DNA from: Metalysinibacillus jejuensis
GTDB taxonomy: Bacteria; Bacillota; Bacilli; Bacillales_A; Planococcaceae
Length of the DNA: 64,000 bases
NCBI RefSeq assembly: GCF_003057615.1
Contig: NZ_QAFW01000005.1
Coordinates: forward strand, 1-64,000
Direction of reading: 5' to 3'
Shown piece by piece: positions 44,285 to 52,565 of the stretch. The position numbers and the translations under genes were made by a program. The notes under the pieces are model-generated. The model had not been told where the DNA came from, searched no databases, and worked only from the letters and a program-made list of their open reading frames with translations. Every line of letters begins with the position of its first letter. Positions within the stretch are counted from its first letter, which is position 1.

Positions 44285-44797
44285 TTGAAATACGGTATTG
44301 TCGCTTTTCCATCAAAACAAATTCAAGATTTAGCTAATCATTATCGCAAACGTTATGATACACACTATTCACAAATTCCGCCTCACTTCACTTTTGTGGA
44401 TGCTTTTACAGCAGATGAGTCGGAGCTATCTACTATCGTTACTAAAATTGGTGATATCGCTAAGCACTTTGCACCTATCGAAATGCATGCAACACGTATT
44501 AGCACCTTTTCACCTGTCACAAATGCAATTTATTTCCGCATTGAACCGACAGAGCAAATTAACGCGATACATAAAGCGTTAGTCGAAAGCCTACAACATG
44601 AACAAAAGCATGTCTTTACACCGCATATTACGATTGGTCAAGATTTATCCGATGCTGAGCATGACGATATTATCGGTCAACTGCGCATGGTTGGTGTAGA
44701 TGCTAAAGAAAAAATCGACCGCATTCACTTACTATATCAGCTCGAAAATGGCTCATGGTCAACGTATGATACGTTTCGACTAACTGGGGAGGTATAA
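44285..44797 (+). CDS. yjcG: 2H phosphoesterase / RNA ligase-like protein YjcG
   Basis: The 170-aa protein has the two HxT-type motifs of 2H phosphoesterases: PPHFTFVDAF (near residue 36) and FTPHITIGQ (near residue 115). It matches B. subtilis YjcG closely (MKYGIV.FPSK, HLLYQLENGSW). The family acts on 2',3'-cyclic or 2'-5' phosphodiester bonds in RNA; the substrate here is unknown. It starts with TTG at 44285, 8 nt after GGGAGGT. Its stop is 1 nt from yjcF, so the two are coupled. Confidence 0.95.
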   Translation: MKYGIVAFPSKQIQDLANHYRKRYDTHYSQIPPHFTFVDAFTADESELSTIVTKIGDIAKHFAPIEMHATRISTFSPVTNAIYFRIEPTEQINAIHKALVESLQHEQKHVFTPHITIGQDLSDAEHDDIIGQLRMVGVDAKEKIDRIHLLYQLENGSWSTYDTFRLTGEV

Positions 44798-44798
44798 T

Positions 44799-45233
44799 AT
44801 GTACCAAGTTCTTATCGCTCGTACACCACAACAACGAGAAGATGCATTTTTTATCCGTAAAAAAGTTTTCGTTGAAGAGCAAAACGTTCCACTACACCTA
44901 GAGATTGATGATTTCGACACGAGTGATGATGTGGTACATTTCGTTTTATATGATGATGCAAAAGTGATTGGGGCTGCACGCGTTCGCCAAAGTGAACCCG
45001 GTGTCGCTAAAATTGAGCGAGTATGTATTGATTATGACTACCGTGGTAAAAATCTCGGTATTCTCATTATGCAAGAGCTCGAAAAACATATTCGTACATT
45101 GCCTTATCAAACGATGAAGCTCAACGCCCAAACCTATGCCATCCCTTTCTATGAAAAACTCGGCTTTACAGTTACATCTGTAGAGTTTTTAGATGCCGGT
45201 ATTCCGCATCGTTCAATGGAAAAAACCATTTAA
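44799..45233 (+). CDS. yjcF: GNAT-family N-acetyltransferase YjcF
   Basis: The 144-aa acetyltransferase has the GNAT core with IERVCIDYDYRGKNLGILIM (acetyl-CoA pyrophosphate loop R-G-K-N-L-G) and the C-terminal FYEKLGFTVT. The ribosome site GGGAGGT lies inside the end of yjcG. It corresponds to B. subtilis YjcF in order and size. Acceptor substrate unknown. Confidence 0.93.
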   Translation: MYQVLIARTPQQREDAFFIRKKVFVEEQNVPLHLEIDDFDTSDDVVHFVLYDDAKVIGAARVRQSEPGVAKIERVCIDYDYRGKNLGILIMQELEKHIRTLPYQTMKLNAQTYAIPFYEKLGFTVTSVEFLDAGIPHRSMEKTI

Positions 45234-45264
45234 AAAAGGAAACGCAGCCGCGTTTCCTTTTTGT
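45234..45264. terminator. Terminator between yjcF and mgtE
   Basis: AAAAGGAAACGC pairs with GCGTTTCCTTTT around AGCC, followed by TGTTTT; it can serve both convergent genes. Confidence 0.88.
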
Positions 45265-45289
45265 TTTACATACCGATGGCAAAATAAAA

Positions 45290-46666
45290 TTAACCAATTT
45301 GACTTAAAAATACGGTTGCTAAGCCGAGGTAAATTAAAATACTCGTAATATCATTTAACGTCGTAATAAATGGTCCCGATGCTACTGCTGGGTCAATTTT
45401 TAAACGGTGCATTAATAATGGAATAAATGAGCCTGCTAATGTTGCCACAATAATTGAACAGCAAATCGCGGCGCCTACTAACATACCGAGTAGTAACTCA
45501 CCTTTCCAAAAGTACACGATACCGATAATTAATAAGCCACATACTACACCCATAATCATGCCCGTAAACAACTCACGCACGAGTAATTTAAGCTTGCTCT
45601 CGTCCTCTAAGTCACCTGTTGCAATACCACGAATTGCTACTGCTAGCGCTTGTGTACCACTGTTACCACTTGTCCCTGCAATTAATGGAATAAATATCGC
45701 CAGCAACGCTACTTTTTCGAGTGTCGCTTCGAACTGTCCCATTAAATTCGCTGTTAACATACCAAGGAATAATAAAATAACGAGCCATGGCAAACGTTTT
45801 GTCGCTGCTTGAAAAGGATTAATATCGAACTTGTCCATATCTGAAATACCCGCTAATTTTGAGTAGTCTTCCGATGCTTCTTCATCGATAACGTCGATAA
45901 TATCATCGACTGTAATAATACCGAGTAACACACCGGCATCATCAATAACAGGTGTCGCTAAGAAGTTATAGTCCTTCATAATTTGCGCGACTTCTTCTTG
46001 GTCATCCTTTACATGCACCATCACAACACGTTCGTTCATAATGTCATGTATGCGCGCTTTAGGATCGGCTATGATTAAATCACGTAACGAAACAACGCCT
46101 GTTAAGCGGTGCGCCTCGTCCACTACGAACACATAATAAATGGTTTCGGCATTCGGTGCTTCTTTACGTAAAATAGTCATGGCAGTCGCTACCGTTGATG
46201 CCTCAGGAATTGCGACATACTCCGTCGTCATAATAGAACCCGCTGTATCTTCTGCATAGCCTAGTAGCTCATTAATCTCGTCCGCTACATCTTCATCCAT
46301 CATCTCTAAATAACTTTCACGATGGGCATCATCTAACTCATTTAATACGTCAACTGCATCATCGGTATACATATGAGATAACATTTCTGCACCGTAAGCT
46401 GTGTCCATCTCGCGTAAAAATGCTTCATACTCATCGTCATCTACTTCTAAGCCTTCATATAAATCCGCCATCTCTTTCGGAGACAAAACGGCATATAGTT
46501 GCTTACGTATATCTGGGCCCACCTTTTCGTAAAACTGTGCCTTATCGTATGAGTGCAACGATAAAAATTCTTCACGGAAAGCCTCGGCATTTACATCGCG
46601 AAGCATTTTTAATAAATGCGCTTCGTCATAAGCGACTTCTTCCTGTTCGGTTTTTTCCATTGTCAC
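45290..46666 (-). CDS. mgtE: Magnesium transporter MgtE
   Basis: The 458-aa protein has the MgtE order: an acidic N domain (about 15-135, with PKEMADLYEGLE), two CBS domains (about 140-265, with MTTEYVAIPEASTV and IITVDDIIDVI), and five membrane helices with the pore motif PLIAGTSGNSGTQ. It is a Mg2+ channel gated by cytosolic Mg2+ through the CBS/N domains. The GTG start at 46666 is 8-9 nt after GGAGGA; ATG 46660 is two codons in. The 56-bp upstream gap is too short for an M-box riboswitch. Confidence 0.96.
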   Translation of the reverse strand: MTMEKTEQEEVAYDEAHLLKMLRDVNAEAFREEFLSLHSYDKAQFYEKVGPDIRKQLYAVLSPKEMADLYEGLEVDDDEYEAFLREMDTAYGAEMLSHMYTDDAVDVLNELDDAHRESYLEMMDEDVADEINELLGYAEDTAGSIMTTEYVAIPEASTVATAMTILRKEAPNAETIYYVFVVDEAHRLTGVVSLRDLIIADPKARIHDIMNERVVMVHVKDDQEEVAQIMKDYNFLATPVIDDAGVLLGIITVDDIIDVIDEEASEDYSKLAGISDMDKFDINPFQAATKRLPWLVILLFLGMLTANLMGQFEATLEKVALLAIFIPLIAGTSGNSGTQALAVAIRGIATGDLEDESKLKLLVRELFTGMIMGVVCGLLIIGIVYFWKGELLLGMLVGAAICCSIIVATLAGSFIPLLMHRLKIDPAVASGPFITTLNDITSILIYLGLATVFLSQIG

Positions 46667-46722
46667 GTTCTGTCTCCTCCTTCCAAATAGCTAATCATCT
46701 ACTCTATAATAGTAGTCTGTCG

Positions 46723-47646
46723 TCAATTGGGCAAACGATTTTTTTGTGACGTTACACCTGCCATATCGACAGGTAACGCGCTTGTAATAGATAAAGGCAC
46801 TTTTGTTAGTGGATGGATAAACATTAATCTACTGCAATGAAGCGCCTGTCGGTTTATCCGTCGTCTGTCTCCTCCGTATAATGTGTCGCCTAACAAAGGA
46901 TGCCCTATATGTGCCAAATGTACCCGAATTTGATGGGTACGCCCTGTATATAAAGCTAATTTAACGTGGCTAACAATAGCCCCGTCTAAATTGACATACT
47001 TTACTACTGTAACATCTGTGCGTGCAGATTGCCCATCTTCACACACTTCACGCGCAATAATGCTATCTTTCGCTCGGCCGATTGGCGCGGTAATACACTG
47101 AGCATTAACGCGACCTGTTGCTAGCGCTTCATATTCACGCGTAAGCTCTCCACGCTTTTGCATTTCACTTAACAAGTGATGTACGTGACGATGTTTGGCA
47201 ATGCAAACAATACCCGAAGTATCTCGGTCTAAGCGCGTTACAATATGGGCCGTCACATGCAAGCCTTGTTGTTCAAAATACCCACATACGTCGTTTGCTA
47301 CACTATTTGTAGGGTGTTCACGTGAAGGTATCGTATTTTGATGTGCGGGTTTATTAATGATGAGCAGTGCATCATCTTCATAGAGCACAGTGAGCGGAGC
47401 GTAAGTGGCGACTAATCCTTCGCTTCGTGTCTCTTGTGGAAATACTAAAGTTACTTCATCCCCTCTTTGTAAAGGGTAACGTACATTTTGTTCTACGCCA
47501 TTTACCGTAATTTTTCCGCCTGTAAATTTAATGGCCGTCAGTGCACGTTTAGAAACACCATACGCCGCAATTGCTTCACGGAGCAGTTGCGGCGTATGCA
47601 CAATAAAGGTAAGCGTAAAGTTACTCATTTGACACAAATGATTCAT
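46723..47646 (-). CDS. RluD-family pseudouridine synthase (YjbO)
   Basis: The roughly 307-aa protein has an S4-like N-terminal RNA-binding region (about 25-80) and the RluA/RluD catalytic core with [14 protein letters not shown], containing the catalytic Asp, and [20 protein letters not shown]. It converts uridine to pseudouridine, probably in 23S rRNA; the site is unknown. It is last in the relQ-nadF-rluD run. ATG 47646 has GGGAG 7-8 nt upstream but overlaps nadF by 26 bp; ATG 47628 matches homologue starts, so the N-terminus is uncertain by six residues. Confidence 0.92.
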   Translation of the reverse strand: MNHLCQMSNFTLTFIVHTPQLLREAIAAYGVSKRALTAIKFTGGKITVNGVEQNVRYPLQRGDEVTLVFPQETRSEGLVATYAPLTVLYEDDALLIINKPAHQNTIPSREHPTNSVANDVCGYFEQQGLHVTAHIVTRLDRDTSGIVCIAKHRHVHHLLSEMQKRGELTREYEALATGRVNAQCITAPIGRAKDSIIAREVCEDGQSARTDVTVVKYVNLDGAIVSHVKLALYTGRTHQIRVHLAHIGHPLLGDTLYGGDRRRINRQALHCSRLMFIHPLTKVPLSITSALPVDMAGVTSQKNRLPN

Positions 47647-48415
47647 GCACGCGCTCCCAAAACGGGAATGGGCGGAAACGTGCGAAACGAATTTTTTGTT
47701 CAGCCACGGTAAACGTAATCGTTTTAATATCTTTTTTTACTAATTGTAAATGATCTACCGTCATATTAAAGCTCTGTTCATTTACTGGCTTTAACACACA
47801 TTTATGGTGTGCTGGTAATACGAGCGGTGAACCTACCGTACGAAACACACGATTATTAATAGATGCAATTTCCGTCATTTGGATGGCTGGTAAGGTTGGG
47901 TGAATAATCGCGCCACCTAACGCTTTATTGTAAGCGGTACTGCCTGATGGTGTCGAAACACATAAACCGTCGCCACGGAAACGTTCAAAATGGTCGTCAT
48001 TTAATTCTACATCCATTACTAGCGTTACATCAGGTGATTTAACTGTCGCTTCATTTAACGCCAAGTGCGACTCTGCCGGCGAGTTATAATGTTCAACTAC
48101 CATTTCAAGCAACGGGTATGCCACTACACGGAAATCCCGCTTAGCGATAGAAAGTACGAGCTTTTCTAGTTCAGACGGCTTCCAGTCAGCATAAAACCCT
48201 AAATGTCCTGTATGAATACCTACAAAAGATACCGTATCAAGCAGGTGGCTATAGCGGTGAAAGGCATGTAGTAGTGTACCATCCCCACCGATTGAAATAA
48301 CGATATCTGGGTTCTCCTCATCTAACGTCAAACCAAAATCTTCTAAATACGTCGTAGCTAAAGCCATCAGTTCATTCGATTGCTCATCGCGACGTGATTG
48401 AATTGAAAACTTCAT
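47621..48415 (-). CDS. nadF: NAD kinase
   Basis: The 264-aa NAD kinase (PpnK/NadF) has the diagnostic [14 protein letters not shown] (near residue 45), [12 protein letters not shown] (NE motif), and [17 protein letters not shown]. It phosphorylates NAD to NADP. Its ATG overlaps the relQ stop as TAATG, coupling NADP supply and alarmone synthesis at translation, as in other Bacillales. Confidence 0.97.
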   Translation of the reverse strand: MKFSIQSRRDEQSNELMALATTYLEDFGLTLDEENPDIVISIGGDGTLLHAFHRYSHLLDTVSFVGIHTGHLGFYADWKPSELEKLVLSIAKRDFRVVAYPLLEMVVEHYNSPAESHLALNEATVKSPDVTLVMDVELNDDHFERFRGDGLCVSTPSGSTAYNKALGGAIIHPTLPAIQMTEIASINNRVFRTVGSPLVLPAHHKCVLKPVNEQSFNMTVDHLQLVKKDIKTITFTVAEQKIRFARFRPFPFWERVHESFVSNE

Positions 48416-49083
48416 TATGATTCACGCTCCTCATTCGTTCGAATCGTTACATTTGATGCCTCTTTATATTCCGTAAAGTACGCTTGTGCATCTTGTATTT
48501 CACTGCGAATCGACGACATTTCTTCATCTAAGCGGAATGCTGCTTCTGCGGCGCTTTGCAATCGATTTTTAATCTCATTAGGGAATACCCCTTTATATTT
48601 ATAATTAAGCGAATGCTCAATAGACGCCCAGAAATTCATAGCGAGCGTACGTATTTGGATTTCGCCGTAGACAATTACTTGTCCATTAATGGTCTCTACG
48701 GGGTACTCAATTAACATATGATGTGAGCGGTAGCCACTCGGTTTACTATGCGTAATGTAATCGCGCTCTTCAATAACACGCATATCATTACGCTGTCGAA
48801 TTAACTCTGCTACCGTCGCAATATCATCTACAAATTGACACATAATACGCAAGCCTGCAATATCTTGTAGTTTTTTACCGAGCTCAACAGATGGTTGAAA
48901 GGCAAGTTCTTTTTCCGATGCTTTTTCGTAAATGCTGGCTAATGGCTTAACGCGCCCTGTCACAAATTCAATCGGCGAATTGGTGTTGGCATTACTAAAT
49001 TGCGTGCGCATCCCTTTTAACTTTACTTTTAACTCATCAACTGCCTGTTTATACGGTCCTAAGAAAACTTCCCATTGTCCCAT
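48415..49083 (-). CDS. relQ: Small alarmone synthetase RelQ (YjbM/SasB)
   Basis: The 222-aa single-domain (p)ppGpp synthetase has only the synthetase fold: [29 protein letters not shown] and [23 protein letters not shown]. It has no HD hydrolase or ACT domains, so it makes alarmone from GTP/GDP and ATP but cannot degrade it. B. subtilis SasB occupies the same place before nadF. The ribosome site AGGGGG precedes ATG 49083. Confidence 0.96.
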   Translation of the reverse strand: MGQWEVFLGPYKQAVDELKVKLKGMRTQFSNANTNSPIEFVTGRVKPLASIYEKASEKELAFQPSVELGKKLQDIAGLRIMCQFVDDIATVAELIRQRNDMRVIEERDYITHSKPSGYRSHHMLIEYPVETINGQVIVYGEIQIRTLAMNFWASIEHSLNYKYKGVFPNEIKNRLQSAAEAAFRLDEEMSSIRSEIQDAQAYFTEYKEASNVTIRTNEERES

Positions 49084-49104
49084 CTTTTAACCCCCTGTCA
49101 CCGA

Positions 49105-49494
49105 CTACTGTAAGACGTCTGCAAACGTTGCTTCTACTTCTGTTACAAAAGCTTCACCATAGTTATCATTGCCCTCAATATTGTAAAGTAATGCAATAAA
49201 TTGTTCTGTAAAGCCTGGAAGTGTAAGCGTAGTCTGTCCATCCGTTACGGTTAGTTGCTGTTCCATTACCTTTGCTAGCTGTGGCCAGTGTTGCTTTTCA
49301 ATGCGTAAATACACATACGCATCGCCTACATCTACTAAGTAAATAAACGCAAAGTTATCAGAGTCTGCTAACACCTGCTCTGCACCTCGCATTTGGTCAT
49401 TCAATTCATTTTCGTTTACAATGAATTGATACGTTTGTTCATTAATTTGTTGTACTGTAATTGTTTTACGCAATTGCCTACTTCCCTTCGACAT
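49105..49494 (-). CDS. Conserved protein YjbL-like
   Basis: The roughly 129-aa protein is called YjbL-like mainly by its place between yjbK (divergent) and relQ. It is an acidic soluble protein with FAFIYLVDVGDAYVYLRIE and MEQQLTVTDG; I see no known catalytic motif. The ORF could start at 49506, but AGAAG precedes ATG 49494, which I prefer. Probably in one transcript with relQ, nadF and rluD. Confidence 0.78.
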   Translation of the reverse strand: MSKGSRQLRKTITVQQINEQTYQFIVNENELNDQMRGAEQVLADSDNFAFIYLVDVGDAYVYLRIEKQHWPQLAKVMEQQLTVTDGQTTLTLPGFTEQFIALLYNIEGNDNYGEAFVTEVEATFADVLQ

Positions 49495-49563
49495 ATTTCT
49501 TCTCATATTTTATCATACGTTGTCGAAAAGTTAACGATAATCTACGAAAAGAGGCGTTCATGC

Positions 49564-50154
49564 ATGAAAGAAACAGAAATCGAATTTAAAAACATGATTA
49601 CAAAAGAAGAATACGATCAATTACTCCAAGATTTTAACGTACGACCAACAGCCATTCAACAACTAGCGAATGCTTATTTTGACACACCTGACTTTGCGAT
49701 TAAAGCATTGCGTAGTGCGCTGCGCATTCGTCAGCATAACGACGCATACACATGTACGCTAAAGCAAGCTACTAGCGCTAACACAAGTACAGAGATTAAT
49801 ATCGCGATTAGCGAAGCGCAAGCACATGCCTTAAAGAGTGAGATGACTACACTGCCAACGGCTATCGCCACCCCGCTCGCTGAACAAGGCATAGACCTCG
49901 CTCAAATTACATGCTTCGGCACGCTTCGTACCGCACGTGTTGAACTACCTTATAAAGGCGGATTACTCGTTTTCGACCACACGTTCTATTTGCAACAGGA
50001 AGATTATGAGGTAGAATACGAGACAGAGGATGAGCGCGAAGGACAGCTTATTTTCCAACAGTTTTTACAAAAATATCAATTACCCGTGCGTCATGCGCAA
50101 AAGAAAATCGCACGCTTTAGTGCTGCGCTACAGGCACAGAAAGGGCAAGATTAA
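49564..50154 (+). CDS. yjbK: CYTH-domain protein YjbK
   Basis: The 196-aa protein has the CYTH/triphosphate-tunnel signature: EIEFKNMI (ExExK-type start), LRIRQHNDAYTCTLKQA, and YEVEYETEDE later. CYTH enzymes bind Mg2+ and triphosphates (tripolyphosphate or nucleotides). The open frame extends upstream to 49393 through a region antisense to the previous gene; the ATG at 49564 after AGAGGCG gives the homologue-like start. It overlaps the next gene by 1 nt. Confidence 0.93.
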   Translation: MKETEIEFKNMITKEEYDQLLQDFNVRPTAIQQLANAYFDTPDFAIKALRSALRIRQHNDAYTCTLKQATSANTSTEINIAISEAQAHALKSEMTTLPTAIATPLAEQGIDLAQITCFGTLRTARVELPYKGGLLVFDHTFYLQQEDYEVEYETEDEREGQLIFQQFLQKYQLPVRHAQKKIARFSAALQAQKGQD

Positions 50155-50900
50155 TGGATATTAAAGCAATGACTACATTACTACAAATCCAAGCTTTACA
50201 AACGCTCGGTAGCACCCAAAGTAATCCGTTACAAACAAATAATACTTCGCTGTTTTCTTCGATGATCGAAGAAATGATGCAATCTTACTCACAAAACAAC
50301 ATGTTTGGCGGGGTAAAAAGTGCAGCCGAACAAGGCGATACACCTACATCATACATAGAAGCATTGCGCTACCAAGGTGATACTAAACTACCCGCTTCCA
50401 TGTGGTCATTACTCAATACGCCTAGCTTAGCGACACCACAAATGGCGCAAGCACTTGCTGTGCCAACTACAGATTTTACTCAAGTAGCGGGCTCATCTTC
50501 CTTTACAGGTGCGTTAGCTGGTGCCACACCTTACGCTAACATTATAAAAAAAGCTGCCAACACTTATGGTGTGCCAGAAAAACTCATCGCTGCTATTATG
50601 AAACAAGAGTCTAACTTTAACCCAAATGTAGTAAGCTATGCCGGCGCGCAAGGTTTAATGCAGCTTATGCCAGGTACAGCTCGTTACCTCGGTGTCACTA
50701 AACCATTTGATGCCGAACAAAATATTATGGGCGCGACAAAATATATTAGCCAAATGTTAAAACAACATGGCAATAATACACAGCTCGCTTTAGCTGCTTA
50801 TAATGCCGGGCCTGGGAATGTTGCGAAATATGGCGGTATTCCACCCTTTAAAGAAACACAAAACTACGTCAAAAATGTAATGAATTATTACAAAGCCTAA
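50154..50900 (+). CDS. yjbJ: Lytic transglycosylase YjbJ
   Basis: The 248-aa protein has a long unstructured N-terminal half and a C-terminal Slt-type domain (about 120-248) with AAIMKQESNFNPNVVS (catalytic Glu), GAQGLMQLMPGTARYLGV and ALAAYNAGPGNV. It cleaves peptidoglycan glycan strands. No classical signal peptide is visible, as for B. subtilis YjbJ. Its ATG overlaps the yjbK stop (TAATG), so the pair is coupled. Confidence 0.95.
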   Translation: MDIKAMTTLLQIQALQTLGSTQSNPLQTNNTSLFSSMIEEMMQSYSQNNMFGGVKSAAEQGDTPTSYIEALRYQGDTKLPASMWSLLNTPSLATPQMAQALAVPTTDFTQVAGSSSFTGALAGATPYANIIKKAANTYGVPEKLIAAIMKQESNFNPNVVSYAGAQGLMQLMPGTARYLGVTKPFDAEQNIMGATKYISQMLKQHGNNTQLALAAYNAGPGNVAKYGGIPPFKETQNYVKNVMNYYKA

Positions 50901-50906
50901 CAACAC

Positions 50907-50933
50907 AAGGAGTGCATTTGTTGCGCTCCTTTT
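50907..50933 (+). terminator. Terminator after yjbJ
   Basis: AAGGAGTGC pairs with GCGCTCCTT with one mismatch, then TTTA. Confidence 0.75.
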
Positions 50934-51090
50934 ACATTGGCAAACGACAGCAGTGAGCGATTTGTTTGTTTAATACTAAAGTCGTTGCTAAAATGAGTAT
51001 AATCCATGGCAAATGGAGATGTTTTTTTACCGACACAATAGATTTTTGATATCGTTAACTTTCAATTTACTTTGCAAAGGGGTACTACCT

Positions 51091-51489
51091 ATGAGTCCGA
51101 ATTATACCGTTCCTTATGATGAAATTGGCGCTGAAAAACTAGAACAACTCATGCGTGCTTTTTATAAGCGTGTTGCTGTTCACCCTGTATTAATTCCTAT
51201 CTTCCCTGAAGATTTAACCGAAACAATACGCAAACAAATCCAATTTCAAACACAATATTTAGGTGGGCCTAATTTATTTACAGAAGAACATGGTCATCCA
51301 ATGATGCGCGCACGCCATATGAATTTCGCCATCACACCTGATGCTGCGCAAGCATGGTTAGAGTGCATGCATGAAGCAATGGATGAAGTTGAACTAGCGC
51401 CTAAATTTAGAGAAATTTATTACAAACGTTTAGTATTAACTGCCCATCATATGATTAATCGACCAAATATAGATGAGGGGGAGAACTAA
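51091..51489 (+). CDS. yjbI: Truncated hemoglobin YjbI
   Basis: The 132-aa group II (trHbO-type) truncated globin has FYKRVAVHPVLIPIFPEDL, FQTQYLGGPNLFTEEHGHPMMRARHMNF (proximal His region) and WLECMHEAMDEV. It binds heme and reacts with oxygen or peroxides. The open frame extends upstream, but AAAGGGG precedes ATG 51091. In relatives yjbI sits beside spxH in the disulfide-stress locus; here the two genes are 1 nt apart and cotranscribed. Confidence 0.95.
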   Translation: MSPNYTVPYDEIGAEKLEQLMRAFYKRVAVHPVLIPIFPEDLTETIRKQIQFQTQYLGGPNLFTEEHGHPMMRARHMNFAITPDAAQAWLECMHEAMDEVELAPKFREIYYKRLVLTAHHMINRPNIDEGEN

Positions 51490-51490
51490 A

Positions 51491-52306
51491 TTGACTAATA
51501 GTCCTATGCTTTCAGAGCCTATACCAACAGTGGCATCTTTTAATAAGCCGATTGAGCTATATGTTTTTATTAATCCACTTCATGAAAGTGCCTTTGAAAT
51601 GCTAGCAACTATTCGTAAATTACAATTAGAATATGACCATTACTTTACTTGGCGCTTTGTACTAAGCTCCGATTTAGTGTCATTAAATAGTATTAGCGAG
51701 CATATCGGGCAACAGCTTGAACAACGTGTAAGTCATCCCGTACTACCTTCTCTAGCGATCAAAGCAGCAGAGCTCCAAGGTAAACGCGCAGGCTTACATT
51801 TTTTAGCTAAACTACAAGAATATATTCGCCTAAACGTTCCGCATATTACATCCTACGAAACGATGATGGCTATCGCTAAAGATATTAATTTAGATATGGT
51901 GGAATTTTCGTCAGACTTCGGCTCTAAAGAAGCAGCACGTGCATTACAATGTGATTTGTACATACGCCGTGAGATGGAAGTTGATGAAACACCAAGCATT
52001 GTATTTTTCAATGAATGTATTGAAGATGAAGGATTAAACGTAAGTGGCACATATGATTACACCATTTATGAACACATCTTAGAAGAAATGTTAGAAGAGC
52101 AACTGGTGCGACGCCCATTGCCTACTATGGAAGAATTATTTAAACGCTTTACTACGCTATCTACAAATGAAATCGCATTTATTTATTCCCTACCTTTGCA
52201 TCATGTAGAGCGCGAGTTAAAAAAGCGTATGTTACAACAGAAAGTGGAGCGTAAACAAGCAGCTAAAACAACTTTTTGGCGCTTGCGTGCAACACAAATC
52301 TTATAA
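51491..52306 (+). CDS. spxH: Spx-degradation adaptor SpxH (YjbH), lacking the CxxC motif
   Basis: The roughly 271-aa DsbA-like adaptor presents Spx to ClpXP for degradation. It matches YjbH by position and stretches (FKAAELQG-like LAIKAAELQGKRAG, CDLYIRREMEVDETPSIVFFN, DEGLNVSGTYDY). B. subtilis YjbH has PLCPECW near the N-terminus; here the aligned stretch is NPLHESAFEM, with no Cys, and only two other cysteines occur. TTG 51491 after GAGGGGGAG is the likely start. Confidence 0.9.
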   Translation: MTNSPMLSEPIPTVASFNKPIELYVFINPLHESAFEMLATIRKLQLEYDHYFTWRFVLSSDLVSLNSISEHIGQQLEQRVSHPVLPSLAIKAAELQGKRAGLHFLAKLQEYIRLNVPHITSYETMMAIAKDINLDMVEFSSDFGSKEAARALQCDLYIRREMEVDETPSIVFFNECIEDEGLNVSGTYDYTIYEHILEEMLEEQLVRRPLPTMEELFKRFTTLSTNEIAFIYSLPLHHVERELKKRMLQQKVERKQAAKTTFWRLRATQIL

Positions 52307-52312
52307 TATATC

Positions 52313-52345
52313 GCTAGCTACTTTGTAGCTGGCTCTTTTTTTGCA
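52313..52345 (+). terminator. Terminator after spxH
   Basis: GCTAGCTAC pairs with GTAGCTGGC around TTT, followed by TCTTTTTTT. Confidence 0.85.
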
Positions 52346-52351
52346 CAAAAC

Positions 52352-52394
52352 AAAAGAGACGCCATTAGCCTCGACCGCTAATGACGCCTCTTTT
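52352..52394. terminator. Long bidirectional hairpin between spxH and pepF
   Basis: AAAAGAG, CG and CATTAGC pair with GCTAATG, CG and CTCTTTT, with two mismatches. It probably ends the pepF transcript about 170 nt after its stop codon. Confidence 0.7.
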
Positions 52395-52413
52395 CACAAA
52401 GGGGATGGGAGAA

Positions 52414-52533
52414 ATGTTCACGTTCAAACAAAGGGGTGTATGTTTGTTTTGTGATTTATTTCACAATCATTACTTTATCACGTACAACCCCTTTATGCAA
52501 CGGATTCAAGCGCCTTTCACAAAGTTGTCATAG
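52414..52533 (+). CDS. Possible 39-aa small ORF
   Basis: An ORF from ATG 52414 to TAG 52533 has AAAGGGGATGGGAGAA upstream, giving GGGG at good spacing. It would encode a Phe-rich peptide with CLFC and HNHY stretches. Its region (52430-52494) folds into nested inverted repeats, and T-rich DNA favours chance Phe-rich ORFs, so this may be 3'-UTR structure of the convergent pepF gene instead. No promoter is evident. Confidence 0.25.
   Translation: MFTFKQRGVCLFCDLFHNHYFITYNPFMQRIQAPFTKLS
52430..52494. other. Nested inverted repeat in the spxH-pepF gap
   Basis: AAAGGGGTGTA (52430-52440) pairs with TACAACCCCTTT (52483-52494) apart from one extra base, enclosing a smaller hairpin TTGTGA/TCACAA (52449-52466). 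It may be a structured 3'UTR or small RNA. Two ACAAAGGGG copies lie at 52396-52404 and 52428-52436. Confidence 0.45.
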
Positions 52534-52565
52534 TTAAAACGTTTTCATCACCTTTTGTGGAAATG

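Noticed and set aside
46667-46722. Possible M-box magnesium riboswitch before mgtE
   Set aside because: The gap to the next gene is only about 56 bp and shows none of the M-box core sequences.
49393-49563. N-terminal extension of YjbK
   Set aside because: It is antisense to the neighbouring gene start, and homologues begin at the ATG 49564, which has a ribosome site.
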